A stretch of 64,000 nucleotides of DNA, taken from Microbacterium profundi. GTDB lineage: Bacteria > Actinomycetota > Actinomycetes > Actinomycetales > Microbacteriaceae. Under the pieces are notes generated by a model that did no database searches, was not told the DNA's origin, and was given only the letters and a program-made list of their open reading frames with translations. The position numbers and the translations under genes were made by a program. Within the stretch, counting starts at the first letter, position 1. Every line of letters begins with the position of its first letter. This document shows positions 43,858-52,541 of this stretch, piece after piece. Location of the stretch: assembly GCF_000763375.1 (NCBI RefSeq), contig NZ_JPSY01000001.1:1612001-1676000 (forward strand). The letters are read 5' to 3'.

Positions 43858-44998
43858 TCACGCGTGGTCGCTGAAGGTCCCTTCGGGGGTCGCGGCCGGA
43901 GCCGTGTCGGTGGAAGTCGTGAGCGCCTGCGCCCGATCGTCGACGTCGCGTGCAGGCGCCAGCGAATCGCCGTCGATATCGGGGCAATCGAGGATCTGGT
44001 GAAGGTCGTCGTCGTCGAGATCGGTCGCGGCGGGAGTGCGTCCGGTGGCGGCCTCGCGTTCGACGATCCGGGAGAGGAGCACGAGGGCGCGGGCGCCCAT
44101 CTCCTCTCGCGGAACAGTGAACCCCGACCAGCGCCGCGCCGCCAGGGTGGATCGGCTGCCCGAGAAGCAGCATCGACACATCGCGGGGCACCTGCAAGCC
44201 GCGCGCCTCCAGCGCGAGTGCGAGTTCGTCCGGTGTGTTCTCTGGTGCGACGAGGATCGCGGTGAGCCGACGCTCCGCGATCTCCTCCGCTCCGACGGGC
44301 ACATCGTGCACGTCGACGAAGCGCAATGGCAGACCATGTGCTCTCATCGCCTGCCGGTAGCCTTCCACTCGGTCGAGCGTCGATTGGTCCGCGCCCTGCG
44401 GTCCGGCGTAACCGATGCGCCGGTGACCGGCTGCGATCAGGCGTTCGACCTGCCGCGCCGTCGCAGCGATGTAGTCGGCGCCGACGTACGGGAGCATCCG
44501 TCCCTCGCTGACGCGCTTGCCGACGAACACGAACGGGTAGTTCGTGTCGAGGAGATGCTGCAGTTCCCCCTGATCTTCGTGCTGTCCGAGGAGCAGACAG
44601 CCGTCGGCGATTCCGAGCCGTTGCCATCCGTCGCGTGACAGTCGACGCTTTCCGTCCACGACGCGGGCAGATGTGAACAGGAGAATGTCGACGCCGACCT
44701 GCTCAGCGGCATGCTCGATGCCGACCAGGAAGGGGCCGTAGAAGTCGCGGCCGCCGCGGGGGAACGTCGTCTCGTAGGTGAAGACGCCGAGGATCTGATT
44801 CCGTCCACCTGCGAGGCTCTGCGCGACCGGGTTCGCGGAGTAGCCCGTGATCCGGATGGCGTCGAGTACGCGCTTGCGGGTCTCCTCGGAGATTCGGACG
44901 CCGACAGGGGCGTTCCCGTTCAGGACGAAGCTCACGGTCGACTGGCTGACACCGGCCATCGCGGCGACGTCGGCCTGGGTGAAGCGGTGACGCGGCAT
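43858..44998 (-). pseudogene. LacI-family regulator with a single-base frameshift
   Basis: The first 290 or so residues are a standard LacI regulator: HTH FTQADVAAMAGVSQSTVSFV, hinge, and ligand domain to LGQPIHPGGAALVG. In that frame the protein then turns Arg-rich. The expected C-terminus (FTVPREEMGARALVLLSRIV, then PAATDLDDDDL) is one frame away and ends at a TGA (43858-43860). Removing one base from the CCCC run at 44122-44125 (plus strand) joins them into 379 residues. It is either a true inactivating or phase-variable change or a sequencing error. It heads the sugar operon. Confidence 0.82.
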
Positions 44999-45100
44999 CG
45001 ATCCTCCTCGATCTGCTGGATTCCTGTCGAACGCATGGGACTCACGACTGGCAGGTGACGAGACAGAAGTCTGACTGTGGAGCGCGCACCGGTCAATCAG

Positions 45101-45114
45101 ATAATGCGCATTAT
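45101..45114. promoter_or_regulatory. Perfect palindrome ATAATGCGCATTAT, probable LacI operator
   Basis: A 14-bp perfect palindrome with a central CG pair, typical of LacI-family operators, 103 bp upstream of the frameshifted lacI gene and its sugar operon. It is AT-rich against a GC-rich background, so it stands out. Confidence 0.6.
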
Positions 45115-45195
45115 TAGTTGGACGACATGAGTCAGCGCCGTCACAGCGCGTGAGCGCAAATCCGTATTATCCGGATGCCGCCGGCCGGATCGCGA

Positions 45196-46098
45196 TCACT
45201 CGCGCGCGCCGAAACCCCAGCGCAGCACGAGCATCCCCGGTCCCCAGGCCTGACGGACCTGATGGATGGTCGTGGCGCCGTCGAGGAAGAGCGGGGTCAC
45301 GATCGCCTGCGTCGGCGTCTCCTCGACCTCTTCGATCCAGTCGGGCAGCGCGTCGGGGTGAAACCTGGTCCACAGAACCAGTTCACGGGCGCGACGTGCG
45401 ACGCCGTGGCCCGTCTCGGCGTTCGGCGGATACTCGGGCGGAAACTCCAGCTTCCATTCCAGCATCGTCGTCTGCGCCGGGCCCAACGGCCGTTCGAGTT
45501 CGAACATCGCCCCATGCACCTCGCCGCTGGGGTGCGAGTGGACTCGTGAGATGCGACCGCCCGCGACGACGCTGAAGATCGGAGCAGGTGTGCGAACTCC
45601 GGGCGTGAGGTCGAGGTAGGGCACGTTGGTGATCGTGCCGGCGGTGCTCTGCAGCAGCGTGCGGGTGGTGCGCGAGATCACGAATCCGTCGGCGCCCACC
45701 TCTGTCACGGCCGTGGTGGAGACATCGCGTCCCGGGTCCATGACCGGAGCGCCCAGTGCGATGAACGTCTCGGCGGTCGCACTCTCGAGCAGCGCGGCCG
45801 CAAGCGGATACTGCGGCGTGCCGATGGGGCCGACGCGCTGGCTCGGACCGACGAGCCGGCGCAGCGATCCGGCATCCATGTGCAGCAGCGACTCGATCTC
45901 ATCGACGGCCGCGAGCGACTGCGGGCCTTCCGGACGCCTGGCTCCGGAGCGCCAATAGCTCAAGGTGGCTGCGGAGACAGGATTGCCGCTGGCGGTCAAC
46001 CGCTCCCGCAACCGTGCGAGAGTGATGCCTCGCGCGGTGATCGCGTCTCGCAGAGCCGTCGCGAAATCAATCGTGCCTGTTGAATCTTCTTCGTACAT
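45196..46098 (-). CDS. HTH-domain protein of unknown function
   Basis: A 300-residue protein. Residues about 10-75 look like an XRE-type HTH (FATALRDAITARGITLARLRERL, then SAATLSYWRSGARRPEG). The rest, about 225 residues, is mixed alpha/beta with conserved-looking RVHSHPSGEVHGAMFEL and no enzyme motif that I recognise. The ATG at 46098 follows GGGGGAGG. It is divergent from two membrane-protein genes. It may be a regulator with a ligand-sensing domain; the function is not known. Confidence 0.7.
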   Translation of the reverse strand: MYEEDSTGTIDFATALRDAITARGITLARLRERLTASGNPVSAATLSYWRSGARRPEGPQSLAAVDEIESLLHMDAGSLRRLVGPSQRVGPIGTPQYPLAAALLESATAETFIALGAPVMDPGRDVSTTAVTEVGADGFVISRTTRTLLQSTAGTITNVPYLDLTPGVRTPAPIFSVVAGGRISRVHSHPSGEVHGAMFELERPLGPAQTTMLEWKLEFPPEYPPNAETGHGVARRARELVLWTRFHPDALPDWIEEVEETPTQAIVTPLFLDGATTIHQVRQAWGPGMLVLRWGFGARE

Positions 46099-46267
46099 CA
46101 CAGACCTCCCCCAGGTATGTGAAGAAGCACTCGGTACCTTGAGCTTAGGACCAGTCGCAGACACTCCGGGCCCGGGGCGTCATGTGCAGGGTCACGGGTC
46201 AGGTCTTCGCAGGCGGAGTCCGCTTCTGCGCTGAAGGTCGGACCCGACGCAGGGCCCCCTGCGTGAA

Positions 46268-46313
46268 CTGTCGGGTTCGGTGAGCGTTCTGGGGACGCCG
46301 CCGAACCCGACAG
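46268..46313. repeat. Perfect 13-bp inverted repeat with 20-base loop
   Basis: CTGTCGGGTTCGG (46268-46280) and its exact inverse CCGAACCCGACAG (46301-46313), with an inner GCGT/ACGC stem. It lies in the 297-bp gap between divergent genes, where no terminator is expected. A palindromic CCGGGCCCGG also occurs at 46166-46175. No gene was found in this gap. Confidence 0.6.
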
Positions 46314-46395
46314 CAGCACCGCGGGCGGTCGGGCACGCCGGCTCCTCCCTCACGCGTAGACTGGACATACCACCCCGGAAGACCGAGGAACCGTC

Positions 46396-47055
46396 ATGTC
46401 TGCCCCAGCTCGCACATTCACCGTGCGCAACATCCAATTGCTGCGCGCGCTCTTCGCGGCGGCGTCGGCGCTCATGATCACGTTCTCGCCCGATCACTCG
46501 GCTGCCGTCGGATTCGCCGTGTTCGGAGGATTCGTCGCCGCGAGCGGCTTCATCTTCGTGCTCGGCGCGTGGCTCGCCGTCCCCTCCGGCTCGCGTTGGC
46601 CCCTCATCCTGCTCGGCGTCATCGATCTGCTCACGGCGGTCGTCAGTGGTATCCCCACCTGGCGCACCGACGGAGCCTTCTTCATCGTGGTGATCATCTG
46701 GGCCGCCGCGAGCGGTCTCGTCGAGCTCGTCGCCGGACTCCGTGCCCGGCGTACCGATCCGACGGCGAAGGATGCCATCACCATCGGCGCGCTCGGGCTC
46801 GTGCTCGCGGTGGTCCTGCTCTTCATCCCGGCAGGCTATTCGCTGCAGTACTCGGTCGAAGGCACGGATGCACTGACGCTCACCGGGATCATCCTGGCCG
46901 TCGGCATGTTCGGCGGCTACACCGCCATCGTCGCCGTGTTCCTCGGGATCGCCGGTTTCTCGCCCGATCGCACTGGCGCGACGGAAGACGAGACGAAGGA
47001 TGCCGACACCGATGACGCCACGAGCGCCTCGGTCGAGAATGGAGGAGCCTCATGA
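46396..47055 (+). CDS. DUF308-like membrane protein
   Basis: A 219-residue protein with about six hydrophobic segments and an acidic Asp/Glu/Thr C-terminal tail. The alternating VGFAVFGGFVAASGFIFVLG and IWAAASGLVELVAGLRA segments resemble HdeD/DUF308 membrane proteins. Function unknown. It overlaps the next gene by 4 bp, so the two proteins may work together. Confidence 0.78.
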   Translation: MSAPARTFTVRNIQLLRALFAAASALMITFSPDHSAAVGFAVFGGFVAASGFIFVLGAWLAVPSGSRWPLILLGVIDLLTAVVSGIPTWRTDGAFFIVVIIWAAASGLVELVAGLRARRTDPTAKDAITIGALGLVLAVVLLFIPAGYSLQYSVEGTDALTLTGIILAVGMFGGYTAIVAVFLGIAGFSPDRTGATEDETKDADTDDATSASVENGGAS

Positions 47056-47429
47056 GCGAGAAGAAGGCCGAACGTCGAGAGCTGCTGCGCCCGCTGCACC
47101 TGCTCGGGATCGCGCTCGCCTGCGGCATCTTCGCGGCCGTGGTCACACTGGTGTCGACCGGTGCGTTCACCTCTCGAGTCAACGTGTCGATCGCGAACGG
47201 CTCCTATCAGGGCCTCACTCCGATCGTCCTCGGCCTCGTCATCGGCGGTGGCGCCTTCATCGTCACGCTGCTCATCATGTCGATGCTGATCCTCGCGGTC
47301 GACCCGCGCGATTACCAGGACAAGACGCTCGACCGGCCGGTTCTGTATGACGAAGAGCCCGGCATGGACGGCTCGAACGCGAAGCCGAACTCGGACGGCT
47401 CGGACGGCTCGGACTCCTCGAAGTCCTGA
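47052..47429 (+). CDS. Small membrane protein, two helices
   Basis: A 125-residue protein: basic N-terminus, a helix at about 14-36, a second at about 58-82, and a polar Ser/Asp/Gly tail. Not recognised as a named family. Translationally coupled to the DUF308-like gene by a 4-bp overlap; it ends 23 bp from the convergent purB. Confidence 0.75.
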   Translation: MSEKKAERRELLRPLHLLGIALACGIFAAVVTLVSTGAFTSRVNVSIANGSYQGLTPIVLGLVIGGGAFIVTLLIMSMLILAVDPRDYQDKTLDRPVLYDEEPGMDGSNAKPNSDGSDGSDSSKS

Positions 47430-47452
47430 GCCGCGCCGTCCCGCCCGACGCA

Positions 47453-48835
47453 CTACTTCGCGAGGCGCTCGGCGATGCCGATGTACGTCGCGGGTGTGAG
47501 GGCGAGCAGACGCCGCTGCGCAGCATCCCCGATCTCGAGACCCTCGACGAAGGATGCCAGCTCCGCAGCCCCGACGCGGTGACCGCGTGTCAGCTCCTTC
47601 AGCAGCGCGTACGGGTCGCTGATCGTCGAACGGCCCGCGACGACCTCGGCGCGGATGACGGTCTGGATCGCCTCAGCGAGGACTTCCCAGTTCACGTCGA
47701 GGTCGGCGAGCAGCACGTCGCGGGCCAGTGAGATCTCGTTCAGCCCGCGACGCAGATTGTCGAGCGCGAGCAGCGAGTGCCCGAACGCGACGCCGATGTT
47801 GCGCTGCGTCGTCGAATCGGTGAGGTCGCGCTGCATGCGGCTGGTGACCAGCGTCTGCGACAGTGAGCCGAGGAGCGCCGCCGACAGCTCGAGGTTCGCC
47901 TCGGCGTTCTCGAACCGGATCGGGTTGATCTTGTGCGGCATGGTCGACGATCCGGTGGCGCCGGCGACCGGGATCTGCGTGAAATAGCCGATCGAGATGT
48001 AGGTCCAGATGTCGGTGGCGAGGTTGTGCAGGATGCCGCCGGCATGACGCATGCGGTCATAGAGTTCGACCTGCCAGTCGTGCGACTCGATCTGGGTGGT
48101 GAGGACGTTGAAGCCGAGGCCGAGACCTTCGACGTACTCGCGGGCGATCGTCGGCCAGTCTGCATCCGGATCCGCGGCGAGGTGGGCCGACCAGGTGCCC
48201 GTCGCGCCAGAGAACTTCGCGAGGAACTCGGATGCCGCGATCTGGGCGCGCACGCGCTCAAGGCGCCATGCGAAGACCGCGAGCTCCTTGCCCATGGTCG
48301 ATGGCGTCGCTGGCTGACCGTGCGTGCGGGACAGCATCGCAGCATCCGCATGCTCGACCGACAGCTCCCGCAGCTTGGCGATCAGGCCGTCGAATGCCGG
48401 AAGCCACACATCCTCGACGGCGCGCTTCACAGTGAGCGCGTATGAGACCGAGTTGATGTCCTCACTGGTGCACGCGAAGTGCGTCAACTCGGCGATCGAG
48501 TCGAGACCCAGCGACTGAAGGCGGTCGCGCACGAGGTACTCGACGGCCTTCACGTCGTGACGCGTGACGGCCTCCTTCTCAGCGAGCCAGTCGATCTCGT
48601 TCTGCCCGAAGTCGCGGTAGAGGCCGCGCAGGCGCTCCTTGTCGGCATCCGCCAGCGGCGACGTCTCGAACAGCGACCGGTCGGTGAGGGCGATGAGCCA
48701 CTCGACCTCGGCCTCGACGCGAGCGCGGTTCAGACCGGCCTCGGAGAGGTAGTCGCCGAGCGGTGCGACAGCCGGGCGGTAGCGCCCGTCGAGGGGGCTC
48801 AGCGGCTGGACGGGGAAGGAGTTCGGGGAAGTCAG
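47453..48835 (-). CDS. purB: Adenylosuccinate lyase with CTG start
   Basis: A 460-residue enzyme of purine synthesis that cleaves adenylosuccinate and SAICAR. The fumarase/aspartase-superfamily signature GSSTMPHKINPIRFENAE and the histidine segment SRTHGQPATPSTMGK are intact. The family N-terminus (QPLSPLDGRYRPAV) begins after a CTG codon (48833-48835) placed six bases after a perfect AGGAGG. No ATG, GTG or TTG is in frame before GTG 48553, which would delete about 94 residues including conserved ones. CTG initiation is the best reading. Confidence 0.9.
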   Translation of the reverse strand: MTSPNSFPVQPLSPLDGRYRPAVAPLGDYLSEAGLNRARVEAEVEWLIALTDRSLFETSPLADADKERLRGLYRDFGQNEIDWLAEKEAVTRHDVKAVEYLVRDRLQSLGLDSIAELTHFACTSEDINSVSYALTVKRAVEDVWLPAFDGLIAKLRELSVEHADAAMLSRTHGQPATPSTMGKELAVFAWRLERVRAQIAASEFLAKFSGATGTWSAHLAADPDADWPTIAREYVEGLGLGFNVLTTQIESHDWQVELYDRMRHAGGILHNLATDIWTYISIGYFTQIPVAGATGSSTMPHKINPIRFENAEANLELSAALLGSLSQTLVTSRMQRDLTDSTTQRNIGVAFGHSLLALDNLRRGLNEISLARDVLLADLDVNWEVLAEAIQTVIRAEVVAGRSTISDPYALLKELTRGHRVGAAELASFVEGLEIGDAAQRRLLALTPATYIGIAERLAK

Positions 48836-48861
48836 GGGAGTCCTCCTGATCGGGCCCCAAT

Positions 48862-49398
48862 TCAGTTCTGGGGCAACGTGCGGGGCGTCGTACGGCTGGA
48901 GCGCAGGGCGGGTTCGAGTTGGCGGAACAGGCCTCGGGTCGCGGTCTCAATCATAGCCAGCACGGCGTCGAACATCTGGGCCTCCGCATAGTACGGGTCG
49001 GGCACGTCGAGGTTCTCCGCCTCGCGATCGAACGACAGCAGCAGCGTGACCTTGCCCTCCTGGTCCTCATCGCGCGCCCATTCGCGCAGGATGCGCTCGT
49101 GGGTGCGATCCAGGGCGACGACGAGATCGTTGTCGGCGAAGGATGCCGCGGTGAAGGGCTTCGCGCGGTGCAGGGATCCGTCGTATCCGCGGCGTTCGAG
49201 CGCGTCGATGGTCCGGGCGTCTGCACGCTCGCCCACATGCCATTCCCCGGTGCTGGCGCTGCTCGAGGTGATGCGAGCTCCGAGCCCCTGTCGTTCGGCG
49301 AGGTCGCGGAACACCACCTCCGCCATGGGAGAACGGCAGATGTTGCCCGTGCACACGAAGATGACGCGGAAGGGCTCGGGCGATGTCACGCGTTCCAT
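48862..49398 (-). CDS. Low-molecular-weight protein tyrosine phosphatase
   Basis: A 178-residue LMW-PTP. The P-loop is VCTGNICRS with Cys16 and Arg22, and the general acid is in DVPDPYY. The ATG at 49398 follows GAGAGG and gives the family length; earlier in-frame starts lack the fold. It may dephosphorylate tyrosine proteins or arginine phosphates; the target is unknown. It lies 26 bp upstream of purB on the same strand. Confidence 0.9.
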   Translation of the reverse strand: MERVTSPEPFRVIFVCTGNICRSPMAEVVFRDLAERQGLGARITSSSASTGEWHVGERADARTIDALERRGYDGSLHRAKPFTAASFADNDLVVALDRTHERILREWARDEDQEGKVTLLLSFDREAENLDVPDPYYAEAQMFDAVLAMIETATRGLFRQLEPALRSSRTTPRTLPQN

Positions 49399-49527
49399 TC
49401 TGCCTCTCGGCATCCTTCCTGCACAGTCGCACGCTCTCTTTCTGCACCATCGCGTCAGTCGGTCGGCTCTGCACGCTTCGCGCCTCAGCCCGCTTCGCCG
49501 TAGGGCGGCTCGCGGCATTCTTGGCGC

Positions 49528-49791
49528 ATGCTGAACATCATCGCGGCCTCGTCCCCGGCCTCCGACGACCTCTGGAGGTGGTTCTCGGCGCAACGCGCCG
49601 TCAATGAGGCGATCGCCGCCCTCGACGATGCCGGAGCCGGGCTGCTTCCCCTCGTGGAAGCGAGTGATTGGCAGGCCGACGGCGTGCGTGCCCTGCATGC
49701 CCTCATCATCGACCTGAGAGACCGCGCCACGGCCGAGCTGGGCGTGCTGAACAGCCGGCTGTGGGAGCTCGAGGCGGCGGGCCGGTCATGA
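49528..49791 (+). CDS. WXG100-like small helical protein
   Basis: An 87-residue, all-helical protein without a signal peptide. A WQADGVRAL stretch at its centre, between two helices, resembles the turn of WXG100 proteins that travel through type VII secretion, although the exact W-x-G is not kept. It overlaps the next gene by 4 bp, so the two products are probably partners. Recognition is weak. Confidence 0.6.
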   Translation: MLNIIAASSPASDDLWRWFSAQRAVNEAIAALDDAGAGLLPLVEASDWQADGVRALHALIIDLRDRATAELGVLNSRLWELEAAGRS

Positions 49792-51074
49792 GCGACGGCA
49801 TCGACATCACCCACGGCGGTGCGATCGCCGTCGACCCAGAGGCGCTACGAGCGGTGGCCGAGGCCATGGGCAGAATCGCGCCGAGCCTCGCGGATGCCGC
49901 TGCCGCGATCCGCAGCGCCTACGGCTTCATCGTCGGCACACCGAATCTCAGCGGTCAGGTCGACACCGTGTCGCTCTGGGCGAGCGCGGCGCGGGTGGAC
50001 GTGCTGCACGACGAGTGCGGAACCGCTTCGTCCAACACCCTGTTGATGGCCGACGTCTACGAACTCGTCGAGCTCAGGGCGCAGCTGGCCGCGCTCGCGA
50101 TTCAGGACACGGCGCAGGCGTTCGCGCTTGATGCGCGCATCGCGCAGCTCGAGGCGTCCGATCCTCGGGTGGCCGAGATGGAGAAGTGGCTGCTCGCCGG
50201 CTGGAAGGAGAAGCGGTTCGCGGGGCTGGGCGAGCAGCTCTACCTCGGCCCATCCGCCTTGTCGGGAGGATCCGGCCTGAATCTGGGTGGGGTCTTCCTC
50301 CTGGCTGCGTCGATCGCAGCGACCGGTACCGGCCGGCTTGCACCGAACGCGACACTGTCCGGAAGCGGCGGGCCCGTCTCGGTGACGCCTGTGAGGACGG
50401 GCGCGGCGATCGCCCCTCCGACGAGCCTGGCTGAGGCGTTCCGACGATTCCCGGATGCCACCGGTGCGCAACTCAAGGTCGAGAAGTACACGATGGCCGA
50501 CGGCACGAATCGTTTCGTGCTCTACGCGAAGGGGACGCAGTCGAGCCTGGATCCGAAGGAGCCGTTCGATCTGAAGTCGAACCTGGACCTGTACACCGGC
50601 CGGGAATCGGCATCGTACGCTGCGACCGTCGAGGCATTGGAGGCGGCAGGAGCGCAACCCGGTGACGAGGTGCACGTGTATGCGCACTCGCAGTCGGCCA
50701 TGAACGCCGCCTACTTGTCATCGCAGAGCGAGTTCGACGTGACGGTGCAGGTGACCGCCGGCAGCCCGGTGCATCCGACGGCCCGAGAGGACCAACTGCT
50801 GATCGAGTTCAGGCACACCGACGATGCGGTCAGCAGCCTCGCCGGTGGAGGGTCGCCCGGTGGTACAGGTTCACCGGACAGCCTGGTCGTGACCAGGGAC
50901 GGCGATCCCTTCGACGTGCTCCTCCCCGCGCATCTGATGAAGAGCTATATCGAGACGGCCGAGATGGTCGACGAGTCCGGAGACGTACGGCTCGACGCGT
51001 GGCTCGACAAGGCACGCGAGCTCAACGAGGCGGTGGCGATCGAATCGACCGAGTACGTCGCGCGGCGGGAATGA
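49788..51074 (+). CDS. Helical-domain / alpha/beta-hydrolase (lipase-fold) protein
   Basis: A 428-residue protein. Residues 15-150 are helical, recalling WXG100/LXG-type secretion domains. Residues 225-400 look like a lipase fold: KGTQSSLD, the elbow VYAHSQSAMNAAYL with Ser301, RHTDDAV (Asp345/346) and PAHLMKSY (His382). The elbow is AHSQS rather than GxSxG, so activity may be altered. It could be a secreted hydrolase effector or cell-surface lipase, encoded with its small partner. No type VII apparatus is in the window. Confidence 0.7.
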   Translation: MSDGIDITHGGAIAVDPEALRAVAEAMGRIAPSLADAAAAIRSAYGFIVGTPNLSGQVDTVSLWASAARVDVLHDECGTASSNTLLMADVYELVELRAQLAALAIQDTAQAFALDARIAQLEASDPRVAEMEKWLLAGWKEKRFAGLGEQLYLGPSALSGGSGLNLGGVFLLAASIAATGTGRLAPNATLSGSGGPVSVTPVRTGAAIAPPTSLAEAFRRFPDATGAQLKVEKYTMADGTNRFVLYAKGTQSSLDPKEPFDLKSNLDLYTGRESASYAATVEALEAAGAQPGDEVHVYAHSQSAMNAAYLSSQSEFDVTVQVTAGSPVHPTAREDQLLIEFRHTDDAVSSLAGGGSPGGTGSPDSLVVTRDGDPFDVLLPAHLMKSYIETAEMVDESGDVRLDAWLDKARELNEAVAIESTEYVARRE

Positions 51075-51084
51075 CGCGCAGCGA

Positions 51085-51486
51085 TCAGTCGCGGCGCTGC
51101 TTCCTCTGCGGGCGGAGGATGCCGCCGAACACGGCGTTGATGATCGAGATGATGATCGCGGCGAGCACGCCCCACCAGAAGCTGCCGACGGTCAGGCCCC
51201 AGCCGAAACCGGAAGTGATCCACGCGGTCAGCCACAGCAGGAAGCCGTTGATGATGAGGCCGATGAGTCCGAGCGTGAGGATGTAGAGCGGGAACGCCAG
51301 GATCTTCACGACCGTGCCGATGATCGTGTTGACCAGCGCGAAGATCGCGCCGACGGCGAGCAGCGTGAGCACCAGCTGCAGCGTTTCGCCAGGGGGGAAC
51401 GCGATGATCGCGACCTGCAGCGCAGGGATCAGCGTGACGACCCACAGGGCGAACGCGTTGATGACGACTCTGATGATGAAGCGCAT
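51085..51486 (-). CDS. Phage-holin-IV superfamily membrane protein
   Basis: A 133-residue protein with four hydrophobic segments and the signature LVNTIIGTVVKILAFPLYILTLGL, typical of the phage holin family IV/YvlD proteins. Despite the name these are normally chromosomal housekeeping membrane proteins. It has no phage neighbours here. Function unknown. Confidence 0.88.
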   Translation of the reverse strand: MRFIIRVVINAFALWVVTLIPALQVAIIAFPPGETLQLVLTLLAVGAIFALVNTIIGTVVKILAFPLYILTLGLIGLIINGFLLWLTAWITSGFGWGLTVGSFWWGVLAAIIISIINAVFGGILRPQRKQRRD

Positions 51487-51580
51487 TGTGGATTCAGTCT
51501 CGCATGTCGGGTGTTGGTTGTCACCGGATGTGCGAGCGGAACTCCTCGGCGCTGTCGGTGGCAGCAGTTAGCGTGATGTC

Positions 51581-52537
51581 ATGAACGCCAACCGCATGCC
51601 AAAGGTGGAGATCTACACAGCGCCGGATGGCGCGACGCGCCTTGAGGTTCGTGCCGACGGTGAAACGGTCTGGCTGACGCGACAGCAGCTTGCGTCGTTG
51701 TTCGGCCGCGACGTCAAGACCATCGGCAAGCACGTGAGTAATGCACGGCGCGAGGAGTTGGAGGGGATTCCAACTGTCGCAAAATTTGCGACAGTTGCCA
51801 CCGAGGGCGATCGAATTGTCGAGCGACAGGTCGAGCACTACAACCTCGACATGATCCTGTCGGTCGGGTATCGAGTGAAGTCGCCCGAAGGTGTGTACTT
51901 CCGGCGCTGGGCGACCGACGTGTTGCGCCGATACGTCATGGAGGGCGCAGCTCTCAACGAGCGTCGGCTCGATGAGCTGGGATCAGTCGTGAAGATCCTG
52001 AGCCGGTCGACCGACCAGCTGGTGGCTGGCGTGGCCGACGTCGTCGCAGGCTATCTGCCGGGACTGCAACTGCTTCGCGACTATGACGAGGGCGATCTCG
52101 GCGACGTGCGAGGTCGCGCCCCAGAATGGGTCCTGACGCTGAACGAAGCCCGATCGGTCATCGCACAGGTGCGCAGTGATTTCGAGTCGGATGTCCTGTT
52201 TGGAAACGAGCGTGGAGACGCGCTTGCCGGAGTGATCGGCGCGATCTATCAAGGGTTCGCGGGGCAGGAGCTATATCCGGGCGCTGAAGAGAAAGCGGCC
52301 AACTTGCTCTACCTCGTGGTCAAGGATCATCCGCTTTCCGACGGCAACAAGCGCAGCGGTGCTGCCCTCTTCGTGACGTTCCTCAGCCGCAACGGGCTTC
52401 TCGCGGGTGAGAACGGACCGACCATCAATAACAATGCGCTCGCAGCCATCACTCTGCTGGTTGCCATGAGCGACCCCAAGGAGAAGGATCTGATGATCGC
52501 TCTCATCACCCGCATGATCGCTGAGTCCTTAGACTGA
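51581..52537 (+). CDS. RhuM-Fic/Doc fusion protein
   Basis: A 318-residue two-domain protein. The N-terminal RhuM domain (residues 8-130) shows [15 protein letters not shown] and [18 protein letters not shown]. The C-terminal Fic/Doc domain carries [11 protein letters not shown] at 250-260, close to the HPFx(D/E)GNxxR motif of AMPylases, with Leu in place of Phe. It may modify a target protein by nucleotide or phosphate transfer. The gene is less GC-rich than its neighbours (for example CAAAATTTGCGACAG), suggesting transfer. No antitoxin-like gene is adjacent. Confidence 0.87.
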   Translation: MNANRMPKVEIYTAPDGATRLEVRADGETVWLTRQQLASLFGRDVKTIGKHVSNARREELEGIPTVAKFATVATEGDRIVERQVEHYNLDMILSVGYRVKSPEGVYFRRWATDVLRRYVMEGAALNERRLDELGSVVKILSRSTDQLVAGVADVVAGYLPGLQLLRDYDEGDLGDVRGRAPEWVLTLNEARSVIAQVRSDFESDVLFGNERGDALAGVIGAIYQGFAGQELYPGAEEKAANLLYLVVKDHPLSDGNKRSGAALFVTFLSRNGLLAGENGPTINNNALAAITLLVAMSDPKEKDLMIALITRMIAESLD

Positions 52538-52541
52538 CCTC

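Noticed and set aside
51085..51486. Holin-family protein as a sign of a prophage
   Set aside because: No integrase, capsid or lysin genes nearby; this family is widespread in normal chromosomes.
51581..52537. TVATEG in the RhuM part read as the Fic inhibitory motif (S/T)xxxE(G/N)
   Set aside because: It lies in a loop conserved for RhuM reasons and far from the Fic core; probably chance.
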